Shown here: in pieces, positions 12,855-26,600 of the stretch
Layout: each line of letters begins with the position of its first letter
How positions within the stretch are numbered: position 1 is the stretch's first letter
Assembly (NCBI GenBank): GCA_032173965.1
Contig: JAVUNC010000004.1
Location: 59,519,501-59,583,500, forward strand
Source: Sitta carolinensis
Lineage: Eukaryota; Chordata; Aves; Passeriformes; Sittidae
Direction: 5' to 3'
Length of the DNA: 64,000 nt
Made by a program: the position numbers and the translations under genes
Notes under the pieces: model-generated
Databases searched by the model: none
Told to the model about the DNA's origin: nothing
The model's input: only the letters and a program-made list of their open reading frames with translations

Positions 12855-15800
12855 CCCATGAACAGGTGAAAAAATGCACTCTGACACAATAGACTTACTG
12901 CCTGAATTTAAGGCAGCCCCAGTAGAAGAACATGAAAAGAGGACAGACAAAGGAATCAACTTCGTTTTCTGTAACAGAGAGGGAGGAACCAATCAAGGGA
13001 TGAAAAGGAATCGCTTTTCATGTGTCTTCAGGAGGCAGACCTTAGAGAGGCAGGAGAACCACGAGAGGTTCAAGAGGTCAAGAAAGATGGCCTCTTAAGA
13101 GCATGATCAACTGTGCTGAGAGAGCCTCAGCTCATACAGAATAAAGACAGACTTAAAAAATAAAATACAGAGGCTAACTGCACCGTTTTTTAGTGAGTGT
13201 GTTATTTCAGTACCTCCTGAAGCATGTCAGGGCTAACAAGTGTAAAAATGAAACAAGATACCAGCCACATACAGAAAACTGAGATTCTCCTTAATATTGG
13301 GACTGTGGATAGGTTGATTATGATATTGATTATGAAAACATTTGATAACTTTGCTTGTTTTAAATCCCCGTGCTTTATTTGTACAGAATAAAATATATAA
13401 AATGAGACACGTTTGACTCAGATGTTGAGGAAATTACAGATCTTTGTAAAAAATTAAATGTCCTTTTGTCCATTCTTTTCTTAAAACGATAAAGTAAAAC
13501 TCAGTGTTAAATGTCTAAGTTGTCTTATTACTTTCTGTTATTAATTCTTCCTACCACCCATCATTGTGTTATTTTAAGTAATAAGCCTTCCATGAGCAAT
13601 GTCATTTCTTCCACCATTTTACTACCTCTTTTCTGGAGACAAAACTGTTTAGTTTTCTGCATTATGGAAAACATTAGTTCTTTTTTAAAAGTCTTGGACT
13701 TACATAAATAAATTTGCCATATATCTGTAGTGCAACTCATATCAGAATCAGGAACACCTCTTCTGAAAACCATTTTCCCTAGTCCCAAGCTTTAAACCCA
13801 TAAGATTTTTGCCCTTTTCTTTTCTTTCTTTTGTTTTGTTTTTTTTTTACCAAGAAGTATTCACAATTCTTTTCAAGCTTTGTCTAGCAAAGAGTATGAA
13901 ATAGAAATACAGACTGCAAAGAGAATGTCTTCAAAGAAGCAACAAAACTTTCCCTGTACAGTTGTCTTAGACAATTAAAATAACCACTGACTTCCTCAAA
14001 TAGTTCTGCCAGATTTTAAAGCTACTACCTACTGCAATTTGACTTTTAGAAATCTCTCTTCAGCAATCAATTTATACCTCCTTTCTTATTTATACACAAG
14101 AATGTATAATTTTTACTCCTATTTCCCAATATAACTTAGTCATGCTGTGCAGTCACCCAAATCACATCTTAAGTGTTGTAGGTTGTTGAAACAAGATAGA
14201 AAACTAAGTTCTTCCCCACTGGTAGAGTGTCTCAAGGCATCCCTGAAGTTCATCAGTCATGTTTTTTTTCCTTTCTCCAAACCCCTTGCTGGCTAGGGCT
14301 CTCTCATTGATAAATGGTATGTCTAAAACAGGCTGAGACTGTGCCTGTCACCTAGCAGCCCCATCCACAGTCCCATTCAATTGACAGTCCATCTCTCAGA
14401 TAAATACTTCTGACTTTTTCTTGCAACTTTGCCTTCTGCTATTTGTTTGTTCCTTATTCCTTGAACCATCTTTTACCCATGTCTATTTTTCCCAATTTTT
14501 CCTCATATTCTCTGGTCTGCTGCCCAACAGCTCATTACTGTTTATGAGTCTGTTATGACAAAAGTAAGCGTGATGTCACCAGTAATGTGAGGCAGCCTTG
14601 GAAATCAGAAGAAGGGGGCCCTGGCTCTGCCTCCAGGTCTGATCTAACCCAAGATGATAGATCATTCCCTGGGACCTGTGAATTAGCCAGAGCTACCTGA
14701 CTGTCGGCTTTGATTTTGTGCATTTTCACTCAGCATGTGCTACATTCTCTTTCTTCCTTTAGCTTTTCTCTGTGTTCACCAAGACAGCCAGTGTTGTTTC
14801 AAATCCATGGAGACAAAATCACTTTACATCTGCTTATAATTATGGCGGGGGGAAGAGGAGTCATATTGTGTTCAACAAGCGCAATGTGAAATATAGCAGA
14901 GGTGTAGGTAAGACTGCAATATTTTTGGTAAATGTATTAATATTGTCAAATCTGCACAAAGTCAAAAGTGTGTAGAAGATTATGGATCATATCTTGGAAA
15001 AAATCCCAGAAGTTATATCTAAAGTATCATCTTCCCCTGCCTTACATGGCCTGTCAGCATTGACACAGCAGCCCAAATTAGTATTTTCAAAGTGGTCTTC
15101 ATATCCTGCTGCTTCTGACTGAGGTTTTGGACCTGTCTGCCTGTTTAGCTTTTGCAAGAAAACCTCACAACCTAGAAACACACCTTATGCTAGCAAAAGA
15201 CCACTGATACCATTCTGGCGGCAGTAAAACACACAGCAGTGCCCCCTCAAAGTGTGAAAAGATCACATACTTCACCAACACAAGAGCTTCAAAACTTTCA
15301 AACACAGATAAAAGCATGGGAAAAAAAATACTCTTTGAGCTAGGTGAAGGAATGATCAAAGTTCCCTGAACATAGAAATGGTTCTGTCATAACCTCAATC
15401 TCAGGCTGAAAAGATCTGAAGGTAACAATCACCTGTATCTGCACATGGGTTTGCATGGTATGTTCCATATAAATATGGTATCTTCAAAGAACATTGAGCA
15501 ATAAGGCAGAGCATTTGAGAACCAGAAAATGTCAATACAGTAGAATTTTTATTGCAATCCATCAGAAGATAGAGCTTCTATTAAATAAGTCATGCAATAA
15601 TGAAATTAGTTGAGAGAGTAAAGTTGTCTACAGTAACTTATTAAATAAATTGCAAGCAAGCAACCTTATCTTGCCAAAATGTGACCACAATTTAAAATTC
15701 CACCAAAGGGGATATGTGGAATGTGCCTGGGAAAAATAAAATAAAGGCAATTTCCCCAAGGTCAGTAACTCCTTTTTTTCATATGGCAACAACAACAAAC

Positions 15801-18202
15801 CACAGAAGAATAGGTGTACAACCATTAAGGAAATATTTCCACCAGAAAAAGCTTTGGATCTCATCCCCCCAAAGAGGAACCAACGCCTTGTGAAAGATAA
15901 ACTGCGATGACAAGTTACCTTCTGAAATCCAAATATTTATAAAAATAAAATAAAGGGAATAAACAAAGTGGTCTGCCAATTTTATGACCCGAAAGAAAGA
16001 AAAAGAAAAAAGCAAAAAGGTAAATTGAAATGTGTCTAATAATTAAGTAGTTGACTGGTGCTGTCTAAATGTGATGTACACTGAAGATAATGCCTTTCTA
16101 ACAACATGCTTTACAAACAGACCAGTTTGCAATAAAAATATATCTTCATCTTTATGTTCCCTTAGATTCTTCTTTAAAAATATTAAGTTTTCATTATAGA
16201 GCAGTATTTCACTGAAAAAATCTCAGGTGGGAAAAAAGAGTCTTTCATGCATAGCACTTGACTCGGGGTAATATTCATCAAGTTTATCACATATGCAACT
16301 TTGTTTTTTCACGGGGCATTAAGCTGGACACCACTGACATTTTAAAGGATTTTCCAGGTTTTATAAACTGTCTAGAAGTTTAAAGAATCTGTTTCTCTCT
16401 TTCTAACTACATCTAACATTCTATAAAATTCCTTGCATAATCAGAGTAGATTGTTTGCTAATTGAGGTACAGTTGCAGTCACAAAATGTGATGCAGAAGA
16501 GTGAAATATGGATCATTAAGGTCCACAGACATTTTTTTCTGTTTACAATCTATTTCTTTCAGAGACAAATACAGGACCCAGACATCTAATGTGATAGATA
16601 GGACAAATAATCTTCCCTATCTTCAAATGCCAAAGACCATAATAACAACAAAAAAATCCTCAAAAAACTTGGATTGGTTGGAAAAATATCTAATGTGTTG
16701 AATGTTTTGACACTGAAATTTTATCATACTGTTATTCCTTTTACACCACTTACACCCAGAATTGCAATAAACTTACCTTAAAGAATTCAAGGTTTGTAGC
16801 AACAACAGCCCATCTTCAGCAGTCCAGGAATAAAGGAACAGTTTATTTCAAGAAAGAACGGCACAGGAAGAATTAACTCTATTAAACTGAATTCTATTAT
16901 TAGCCAGTTTATCACATTTAGAGAAGACATTGGCAATTCACAACTTGTAAGACACAAATATAACAGGGTAATTTATTTATATTTTGGGAAAAGGAATTCA
17001 TTCATTTTCTGAGTCTGAGCCACACACAAATGAGGATTATGTTTAATTAATAGTTTCTATCAAAAACAATTTACAAAATTCCTGTGTCAGAAAGATTCAC
17101 CTCAATATTTCTCAGATTTCTAAAACCTTTGGATTCACAGCCTAGGAATTCGATGTATATTTTGGTGCAAAGTAAGAGAGGGAAAGGATCTTTTCACCCT
17201 TAAATAAAAGAATATATTGCTTCAGGGATGAAAAATAACCTCCCTCAGTGTGGTTTATCTAGAAGTTTTAAAGTTTTAAATCATCACTGTCTTTTTAAAC
17301 CATTGACTATTTCACAAGATAATCAAAGTGAAAAACTTTAAGACAGTACCTGCAGTGAGGAAGATCTCAGTTTATGTCTCTTCCATCTCAAGTGTATGTC
17401 CTGAGTATTTGTAAATAGCTGAATTATGATAGCACTTGGAGTTAAGTGTTAAATTTTGGCTTACTGAGATTAAGTACAATTGATAACCTTTGGCAGATGT
17501 ATTAAAATTTCAGTGGCATCAGTAAACTGAAAAAGCCTGAAAAATGCAAATGAGTAGAAGTACAAATACATTTGAAATAGCATGATCATAAGAAAAATTC
17601 ATTTGTTTGTAAGATCTTCTCTTATACCCAGACTTTTCTAATTGAAGAACTACCCTCATACTCATATAGTTGTATAAATCCTTTCTTAGACTCAGGCATT
17701 TATTTCAAAATCATCTAAGCTGTGTGATCCACAATTTATACTTAAAAAGAAATTACTGTCTGTGGACTTGTCTAAGCTGAAATGTAGATGATTAGCTTGA
17801 AATTAATAATATTATAATGTAAAGATAATATATTTTAATTGTTATAATGTATTTCTTCAGCAACAGCTATTACTTGTTAAGTCAGTGTTTATCAAGCAAA
17901 TTAAAAAGTTTTATTAATCAAGAATACTATTTATGGTTGAGTTCCATTATGCCTTTATGCATAAGTTATAACAATTTCTACAGTGACAAAATAAATGTTT
18001 GCTATCCTCAAGTACAGGGACAAAAGTAGCCCTAACTTGTAAGTTTTATAAGCAAGAAAACTTCTATTTTTTGCATCAGAAATGAGTACAGATTTGTAAT
18101 ATATTTTACCACGTCAACTAATGTACTAACATAGGCTGCAAGCTATGCAGAACAGAAAAGATGACTGAAATTTAAAAAAAAATATTGCCTGGGATTAATT
18201 AT
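12855..18202. other. Gene-free AT-rich stretch
   Basis: I recognise no gene. A polypyrimidine tract lies at about 13,810-13,850. All open frames are under 80 codons and have no recognisable domain. I see no CR1 tail octamers or LTR termini. Confidence 0.55.
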
Positions 18203-18203
18203 A

Positions 18204-18239
18204 CTAGTATACCTGTGAATAATATATCTAGTATACCTG
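18204..18239. repeat. Direct duplication of a 12-bp block, 24-bp period
   Basis: CTAGTATACCTG occurs at 18,204-18,215 and again at 18,228-18,239. The first copy overlaps a 12-bp self-complementary site, TATACTAGTATA. It looks like a small local duplication in AT-rich DNA. Confidence 0.8.
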
Positions 18240-20598
18240 AAAATAATAAAAGTCATTGTTTATTCTCAGCTACCACTGAGTACTGGAAAATCACCAATAA
18301 TTAGAGTTCCTTGATTCAAAATCTGATTTTTAACACGATTTCTATCTGCATTATTTTTTAAGATTATTGTAACTTAAACTGTTAAAACTATTTCAATATG
18401 TTGCAATTTGAGCAGAGTTTGCTTCTATTAAGATCATTTTATAGTGGAAAACTTGTCACTTTCTTTATCATGTGTGCTTGCTTCCTGTCTGCTTCAGACT
18501 GCCATTTTTCCAATAAAGCCAAGGCTCATGTGTTTTCCTACTCTTTATCCTTTCACTCTCCACCTGGTTTTCATACCTGCTTTCTGCTGTTTCATACCTT
18601 GCATGTATTTTAGCTCGTGCTCTGACTCTGCAAAAACCAGAGCCAAGGAAACCATTGGTCATGGAGACTGTACCTGCAACAAACATCCTTGGGAAAAGCC
18701 TGGTACTGCTCTACCTTCCCTTTTCCATTCCAGATAAAAACCAAGCCGTTTGGAGGATACCTGCACCTTCTATAAATAAAGTTGCTGTGACTCCTCTGAG
18801 CTTCACGCTTCTGACCCTGCAGCTAAGGACTTTTCTCCACTGCAGCACCACTTTTCTTCATTCCCAGGAAGGGCTGCCATGCAGAGGGTCCTTGAGAAAC
18901 CTGGTTGAAGGATGAGCATGCTTCAGGGTTTCCTTAATAGTACAGGTGCAGGATGTCTGTGCTAGAGCTTTCAGGTGCCTGCTTAATTGACACCAGTCCT
19001 TCTGCAGATGGGGGTGTTGCCTTTGGTTGTCATTTCTTTTTTTAAAAAAGCCCATTCGAATTTGTCACAGCAATTTGTTGTTTTCACTATGCCTTTGAGC
19101 TTAACATCAACCATTTCTGCACTTTGGAAGCAAAAGCCAAACACAAAGATTTGCACAGTGCTCTTAGGAGTTTCAGGAGTTCGATGGGAGGCTGGGTTGA
19201 TTGCATTCTTTTTCTGCCTAATCATGTTTTTTTAATACCTGAAGTACTCCTAACACAGAAGACTATGTTTAAGCTAGAGTACAGGGAAGAATGGTTGGAA
19301 AGGCTCACAGAAACATAAAAGATTGTTCAATGAGCAAGAGGGGAAGGCACAAAATCTTGGTAGAGACATGAATTCCTGACCAAATGAGGCCATGAGTCTG
19401 GTATGTATGGAATGCTTAATATCCAATACGCTGGGCAACTGCTGCTTAGGGAAACGTCTAAAACTGTGAACATCTTTATTGCAATAAGTGACCTTTCTCC
19501 AGATTCCAGTAGGAAGGTGCACAGAAAAGAGAGTTTTGATGTTTATTTCTATATTTATATTCCTAATGTTTTTTAGTGCTTGTGTTTAGAAATAAAAACA
19601 TATATTGATTTTTTTTTTATTTTACAGTGCAGATATTTCATATTCTCTCAAGGTATGTTCAAGGGGTTGTCTGTACATTTATTGGAATCTCAGTGCTGCT
19701 GTTTTATCATATTCAATATTTTTTTGTGCAGTAGAAACACATTCAGCTACCCAGTATTATGTAAGGTGCATAGTTGGCTCATGTGCTCTTCCCCTAATTA
19801 AACATTAATAATACACACACACACACGATGGGTCCAATATCAAATATAGATGCTTTAATGGAATGTCTAAAACTCAGACATGAATGCTCAAATCAGCACT
19901 TAGATCCACAGAGTGGGCATTTACACGTCTAAGTGTCCATGTAAGTACCCAAATGTGCAATTTGGATATCCTATTAAGATGCCCATATTTGAAAATTAGG
20001 CTGAGTTCCCGGCATTTTTGGCAACATGTAGTGCAGGAATTCTGGCAAAAATGAAGGGTTTTAATTCTACTGCACTAAGGGGTGTTTGATTGTTTGCTAC
20101 GTTAAAAAACAACAACAAAAAAGCAGTTCTTAAAAAAGATTTTGCTCTACTTTTACTTTCAGCATTTTATGTGGTCTTGTAATTAGGTACTGAGATACCA
20201 ATTTAACACTGCTGCCTGAAGTCCAGTATTGTCAAGAAAAGGAAGCTCTAATGTCCCAGGGAAAATATTTAGGTTTGTCAGGTTTTAATATGGAAAGCTA
20301 TAAAATGTAATATCACAGGGTGCTCTAAGTTCAGTACTCACTGAAGCAAAGGAGTTAAATAAACTCTCTGTTTTATGGACCCTTAAACAGTGATTTAAAC
20401 ATTTCTGTGTTGCACAGCTATGAAACAATATATGCAACATTTTTCTAATTGTCTATGAATCTGAGTCAAAGTCTGAAAGTTTAATAACCTCCTTGGAGCA
20501 AGAGCACCCTAAAATCCTCTGACAGACAACTGAAGTCAAAATAGATGCATTAAGATTATTCACTACTTTGGAATATTTACAGGAATGACCACAAAAGT
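18240..20598. other. Gene-free stretch with a short AC repeat
   Basis: I recognise no gene. A short dinucleotide repeat (seven AC units) is at 19,813-19,826. Around 18,600-18,900 the DNA is less AT-rich, with an AATAAA near 18,776. I considered an LTR there and could not support one. Confidence 0.5.
19813..19826. repeat. AC dinucleotide repeat, 7 units
   Basis: Seven uninterrupted AC units. It is a short microsatellite and probably only weakly polymorphic. Confidence 0.9.
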
Positions 20599-20629
20599 AT
20601 TGTGAGGCATTTTAAAAATGTCTCACAAT
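20599..20629. repeat. 31-bp near-perfect palindrome
   Basis: The left arm is ATTGTGAG, G, CATTTT. The right arm is AAAATG, T, CTCACAAT. They flank a single central A (20,614). Fourteen of fifteen arm positions are Watson-Crick complementary, and the remaining G/T pair would be a wobble in RNA. As RNA it would form a tight hairpin with a loop of three or more bases; as DNA it could extrude a small cruciform. Arms this long are unlikely by chance in 64 kb. No transposase or target-site duplication is visible, so I do not call it a mobile element. Confidence 0.75.
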
Positions 20630-23600
20630 TTCATCATTTTATAAGAAAATAAAGCCTTTTTTGGCCATGAAGTCTAAAGCTTTTCTTCTAAAGATAAGGA
20701 AATTACTCAAAATAAATAATTAGAAGTCAAGACAGAAGTCACAAAGAAAAGAAAGCCTGATAGATGCTAACGTAATGAAATATTTTCCTTCTATTTTATT
20801 TATGAACACAGAAGTACCTGCCCTGTGACAGCCATGCCAAGACTTAGCTAGGTTTCAATTAAAGCAAGCCTGAGACAATGCACCATTTTGGGTTTTTGAC
20901 TTTTTTATCACAAGCCACCAGTCTATTACTGCAAGCTATTGTTTTAAGCTTCTGTTTCAGTCTTGATGAAGTACTTACAGCTTGAGAGAGGTTATTTCTT
21001 TTTCATCATATCATAAGATAAAATATATTAGTCCTCCCACAAACCTTGCTTGTACTAGAACTGTGTATTTTACAGTTTCTGTCTTGTCAGTTTAATAGGC
21101 ATTTGTAAGGTAAAGCCTCTATCTCAGATTTTGAATGGCTTTTCTATGTTTTATGTTCTATGCAGCCTTTATCAGGTTCCCTGTGTTCTCATCTCTCATT
21201 TACAAGATCGTGTAATGTCTTTTGTAAGAGAATAGTGGCTTGAACATTTATTTTGTTTGAGATAGAATTTCCCTTTTCAACTGAAAAGCCATTCTCTCCC
21301 CATTCTCGAAGCACCTGTACTCCCAGCATTTGTTATGATGCCTCAGGCATCAGTAAGATGTGCTACCTTTCCTTCCTTATCATGCACTACATGTGTGAGG
21401 ATGAACAAATCCTGCACCTCTCTGAAGCTTATGAAGCCAGGAAGCATCAGTTTGAATTATGGTTTTTGGTAGGCTTGGCAAGATACATGGGATCATACCT
21501 GGTCAGTGTCCAAACAGGACCACTCCCATGGCACAAACATGGAGTTAGTGCCACAGGAGTCCTTTTAATGCCATGGTGAGCAAAAATCCAAGTTCTTCAG
21601 CTGCCTTCGACAATGGCAGTGGAACCCTTTGTGCTGGATGAGATGCAAAACCAAGCTCACTTGCTTAGGGCCTTTAATGATCCCACACCATTTCCCAGTG
21701 GGCACTGAAGTTTCATCCCACATTATGGGCTTCACCCATTTCAGTGCTCTGCATTTCACTTTAAGGCTGGTATTTCTCACTTTAAGATAGGCATATGCTT
21801 CACAGATACAGTCAACATGCCATTTAAAATATTACATTGTTGAATGAAAACTCTGCTTTAGGAGTTCTTTCCCTCTTCATCTTCTCAGCACAAAGCAGAG
21901 TAATGTACCATAGAGAGGAATGATGAAACATGCAAATATTTGACCTAAGGAAAGTCTTCATGTTGCAACAAAATTTCCTCCAATCCCTCAGAGGTTCCTT
22001 TTTTCAGTCAAACAATTAGGCAAAAAATAACCTTGAATGACTTCAGTAAATTACAATTCAGTTACAATGAACGTGTCCTATTATTTAGACATTACTAGTA
22101 AGTGAAAATTAGTTCTGCCCAAACCCCAGCTTTTCTGTAAAAGATTATTTATTAGTTTTTTCCACAAATAATATTGAAGTGAAAAAAGTCACACCCTTTT
22201 ATCTCTGTTTCCTGGTTTTTTCAGTTTTGTTGTATGAGTGTGTGCACATATGTATGCCTATATAGAAGTCAAAATCAGAAGAAACTTTTGCAACTTCTGT
22301 GTTTAGCCCAGTGTGCCCATGTGGTCCATGAAGCCTTCAGAATTAAAAAGGCTGAGGAAATCTTGCATTCAAGTCTGGCCTCTATCTACATCCAAAGCAT
22401 TTTCTATGCAGCTTTGAACAGTTCTTTTTAAAGGCCTAGTTGGAATTTTGTCAAAATATTTCTGCCATACTTTAACCTCTTTTCACTCAATAAAACCAGT
22501 AATAATACTACCACATATTTTAATTTCCTGATATAAAATGGGAACTTCTGCAACTAGAATATTGTATTAGAGATGATTGAATAATCATGTGACACCATCA
22601 TGAGGCAACTCCAGACTACAATTCTATATCATAATTAAGAACTGGACAGACAGACTTGAATCTTTTTTGCACATTGATGTTCAAGTCTTATGTTTGTTGA
22701 TACCTGTTTGTCCTACCCAAACACACCCCACGTAGGTTTCATTCTCCACTGCATGTGTCTTTAAATCTTACACTGATCTATTGAAGCTCAATGTCATACT
22801 GTGTGTCCTACACCTTATAAGTGTGGAGTTTACATACCATCAGATTTAGGGATGAAACCTCATAATAAGTTTAGTGCAGGGGTTTAAATAATACAATGGA
22901 AATTCTCATGTACTTGTTCAGTCCATCCATCACTTGCATGAGTTTCAGACTCGTAGTGAGCTGCAAAAGGAAATCCAGAAATACCTGTGTAAATAACAGT
23001 GATCTACCACAAGGAATACATGACATTGTGCTCATAGATTTCTGTGAGAAGTGAACAACCCCCAGTACGTGAGAATTAAACTGAACATTCCATAATATGT
23101 TAAGGCCAGTGGTAGAATTAGAAAAAATAATTTTGCTAATTCTAGGCCCACTGCAATTTGGCTCCATATCCCCCATTTGCAACTCCACATACCTCTGATT
23201 TTCCAGATTGTTTTTTCTTGTGCTCTGCCTACATTCACTACAGCGTGTCATAACAGAGAGGAGAAAGGTAAAAACTGTTATGAAAAGCAACATTCTAAAA
23301 ATAGAGCCAGTGTCTAGTAATTTTGAACATTTTCCTTAAGTGGAAAATAATTCAGTATTTATTGTAATTTGAGTAGCATAATGTCAGGATAACTGCTTTA
23401 AAAAAGAAAAAGATTAGAATCAAGCACTAGAGAAATATTTCCTCCTTAAGCAAAAAATGCAGCTTGCACCTCCCTCTGTGTTTCATACATGCATTTCCCT
23501 CCTCACAGACCATTTTTTTCCCCATCCTACCTCACTGCCTGAAGAAACTGAGTGCAGAAAAGAAAAGGATATTTTTCAGAACAGGTTATTATAAAGGGAA

Positions 23601-26600
23601 TCCCCAATGCTTACAGGATTACCAGAAGTGTGACAACTGTCTTTGTTTCCTTAAATTGTTCCCCCCTGAAATAACTTATTTTTCCCCTTTATCAATATGC
23701 CATTTTCTCCCTCTGCTCTGAATAAAGCTGTAGATAGAATACTTTCAACAAATATGGCCACTATCTCTCTGAATTCTCTGGAGGCAAATATTAAATTTCC
23801 CCTAGTGAAAAAAAGATCCACTCTTTATTTCTGCATTCCTTAAATATGGCAGTGGGAGAAACTAGGGAAATAGAGCAGAAAAGCAGGCTAGAAGAGAAGA
23901 AGCAGGGAACAGTGTAATTGGGTAATGTGTCATGGGAAAAAAGGAGAAGGACAACATGTGGTAAAGGAACTGAAGGATAATGAAGGATGTAGTGAATAAG
24001 TAAGGAACAGAAAACTTGGAAGTAAGGAAGATGAGAGATAAACACTGGAATGCAAGAGGATGAGGGGAGAGGGAGGTGAAAATACCAAGTCCTAAATTTA
24101 CTGTAGAGTTGTAAATTTACTGTAGGTTGAAGTGTAGATTTTTTAATAATTGTGGGGTTTTTGATAGCCAGAGGACTCTTGACTTTTAAGTCAATTTAAG
24201 GCTAAACTCCACATTACTAGAAGAGGAGACTCAGAAACTCCAAGTAGTATCAAAAAGCAAGACTTACACTTCCTTTTATACCCAAAGCTAATATTAAAGA
24301 AAATTGGGAAGTACAAAAATTTAGAGACAAAGATACGGTGAAATCAATATTAAGACTAAGAAAGTTCTGTACAAAACACATTATAGGCCGAAAAATCAAT
24401 TTTGGAACTTTCAAATGCACTGTAATGAAATATCGCAGACAAATGGAAGAATACTCCCAACCATGAAACTGTGAAATACCTCCTTTATATTTATAAAGAG
24501 CTACAGTATTCCAGTAACTGAGAAATACTTACTTTATCAACTAACATTAGGAACACAATAAAATATCTCTATACCATATCAAGTAATATTACAGAGACTG
24601 GTAAATATGTGCTTAGAGAGTATTCGATGCAATAACTACTGGAGAAAGAGAAACAAAATTGCCTGAACTGGCAAAAATCCCATATACTTGTTTAACTAAC
24701 ACTAGGAAAACTGTGAAATGCAGTAGTACATTTATGGAAAAACAATGAACTGAAAGACATACAAAACCTAATCTTGCTTTCCCTAAAACTGAAGTGATAC
24801 AATTCAAGAGAATGGAGTTATTCTGGATTCACTCACTGGTAAGTAAAAGAAGAGTTTCTCTCATTTAATCATTATTATTCAGTCTCCAAGAAACAATAAA
24901 AATAATTCTGGAAGCTAAAAATACCTTCTAAGCATACAACAGAGTTCACTTTTGAAATATTAAATTTTAATGACCTCTCCAGGAATCTTCCTCTGACAGC
25001 TTGATTGTGAAAAGTCTGTGGAGCAGCTGAACTTCCTCCAAACAGCAATTGTTTTTCTTAAGCAAAAGTAACTGTTGTAGACCAAATACAGTCATTGTGA
25101 GGCTGTCTTGTATGACCCTTATAATGAATTAAAGTGTCATATTTTGCAGCAGTGCAAATGGAAGTGACAATAAGTAGTTTTCTTTTTCTAGTTAGGAAAG
25201 AATGCATTCAGGGGGGACTATTCTGTATGCTAGATCTGAACTCTGGATGTTCTATCAGGATAGAAACCTGCAGTGAAAAAAATTATAATTTGGAGGCTAT
25301 ATTGTCAACTCTGGCAATTTTTATTGAGGGCTTTTTATTATATGATTTTCCTGGATCTCTTCCGAATTGAAGGTATTACATGAAAATCTTGTCTTTGTCT
25401 TTTTAAAAAGTGCCTTGTCCATAGTGTTACACAAAATATTTTAAACACAAATCCTGATACACAAAATAACAGAGGCAAATATAAAAAAAATAGCCAAATG
25501 TATTCTTTTTAAGATGATGTCATGATTTTGTGGGAACAAACTGATGATATTCTTCACTGCCTATTTTTGGCATCATGCTTTCCTTCCCTTAGGAAATTTT
25601 TATGTTATAAAAACTCTTACTTTAGGAATTTCTTATGATTGGTAACTGGACTCAAATTATAGGAAACACTTATGTGGAAGCAAAGTTGTACTAGGACCTC
25701 TAACACATTATTTTTTATTAAAAACAGTTTTTCTGCTTGCAGTCATTGGTAAAACTGTGCATGTTTCTGCCTATGCATAAATAATATGATCTTTTAATTA
25801 TATACTTTGGCTGCTGTGTTACATGGTCCAATCAAGGGGAAAAATTTTAAAACAAGAAGTGGCAAAAAGTTCTTTCTCACAATATAGTATCTCATCAGAC
25901 ATGAATGAAGGCAGATCTATCTGACCTTAAAGAAAGACAAAATTCAGTATTAGACATGCTTTCCCTCTCCTTGCCTCTGGATTGTTGTGATTGAGAAATA
26001 TTGTGTCACAGTTCAGTTCTCCAACTAGACTGAAGGAGAGCTGAGAATGCAAGGGCAGCAATGTTCATTTGAATACATATTGGGCTTAATACAATCCACA
26101 AAATTCAACTGTGTTTGAAAGAACTTTATAAAATCTTTATTTTTGCCATATTCATGAGACCCTTGTAGACTGTAAAGAAGCAGCAGTAATCTGGACAAAA
26201 GGGAAATGATTTTCCAGAGAGAAGTGATATCAGTATGTTAAGATATAAAATGGTTTTCCAGTAGCTAACAGAATAAATGGAAAAGTGAAGGCTAGTTATG
26301 AAAAGAGAGCTGTAAGGAACAGTGCAATGTTTAATATTTTTTTTAAAATTGCCCCTAATCTAGAATTGCTTTACCTGATCTTCCTAATGTTGACTCTGAC
26401 AACAGAACTCAGCTGTCCTAAGATCACTCACATGCATATTTCTTCCTCTCAGGGCATCCCAATCCAAGGGATTAAAACATCTTTCAGAAAGAATTATTTA
26501 ATTTCTGTAAACAGGTTGGAACTATTCCCTCACAAGCATGCTAATAAATACCCAAATTTCACAGGGAATATATCTTATGGTAGAGCTCAGGAGCAAAGAG

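Noticed and set aside
18590..18910. A possible LTR, because a less AT-rich block contains a TATA-like site and AATAAA near 18,776
   Set aside because: No terminal TG/CA inverted ends, target duplication or similarity to the two LTR copies in this window could be found.
23860..24070. Purine-rich tract as a possible triplex-forming or regulatory element
   Set aside because: It is frequently interrupted by pyrimidines and has no mirror symmetry.
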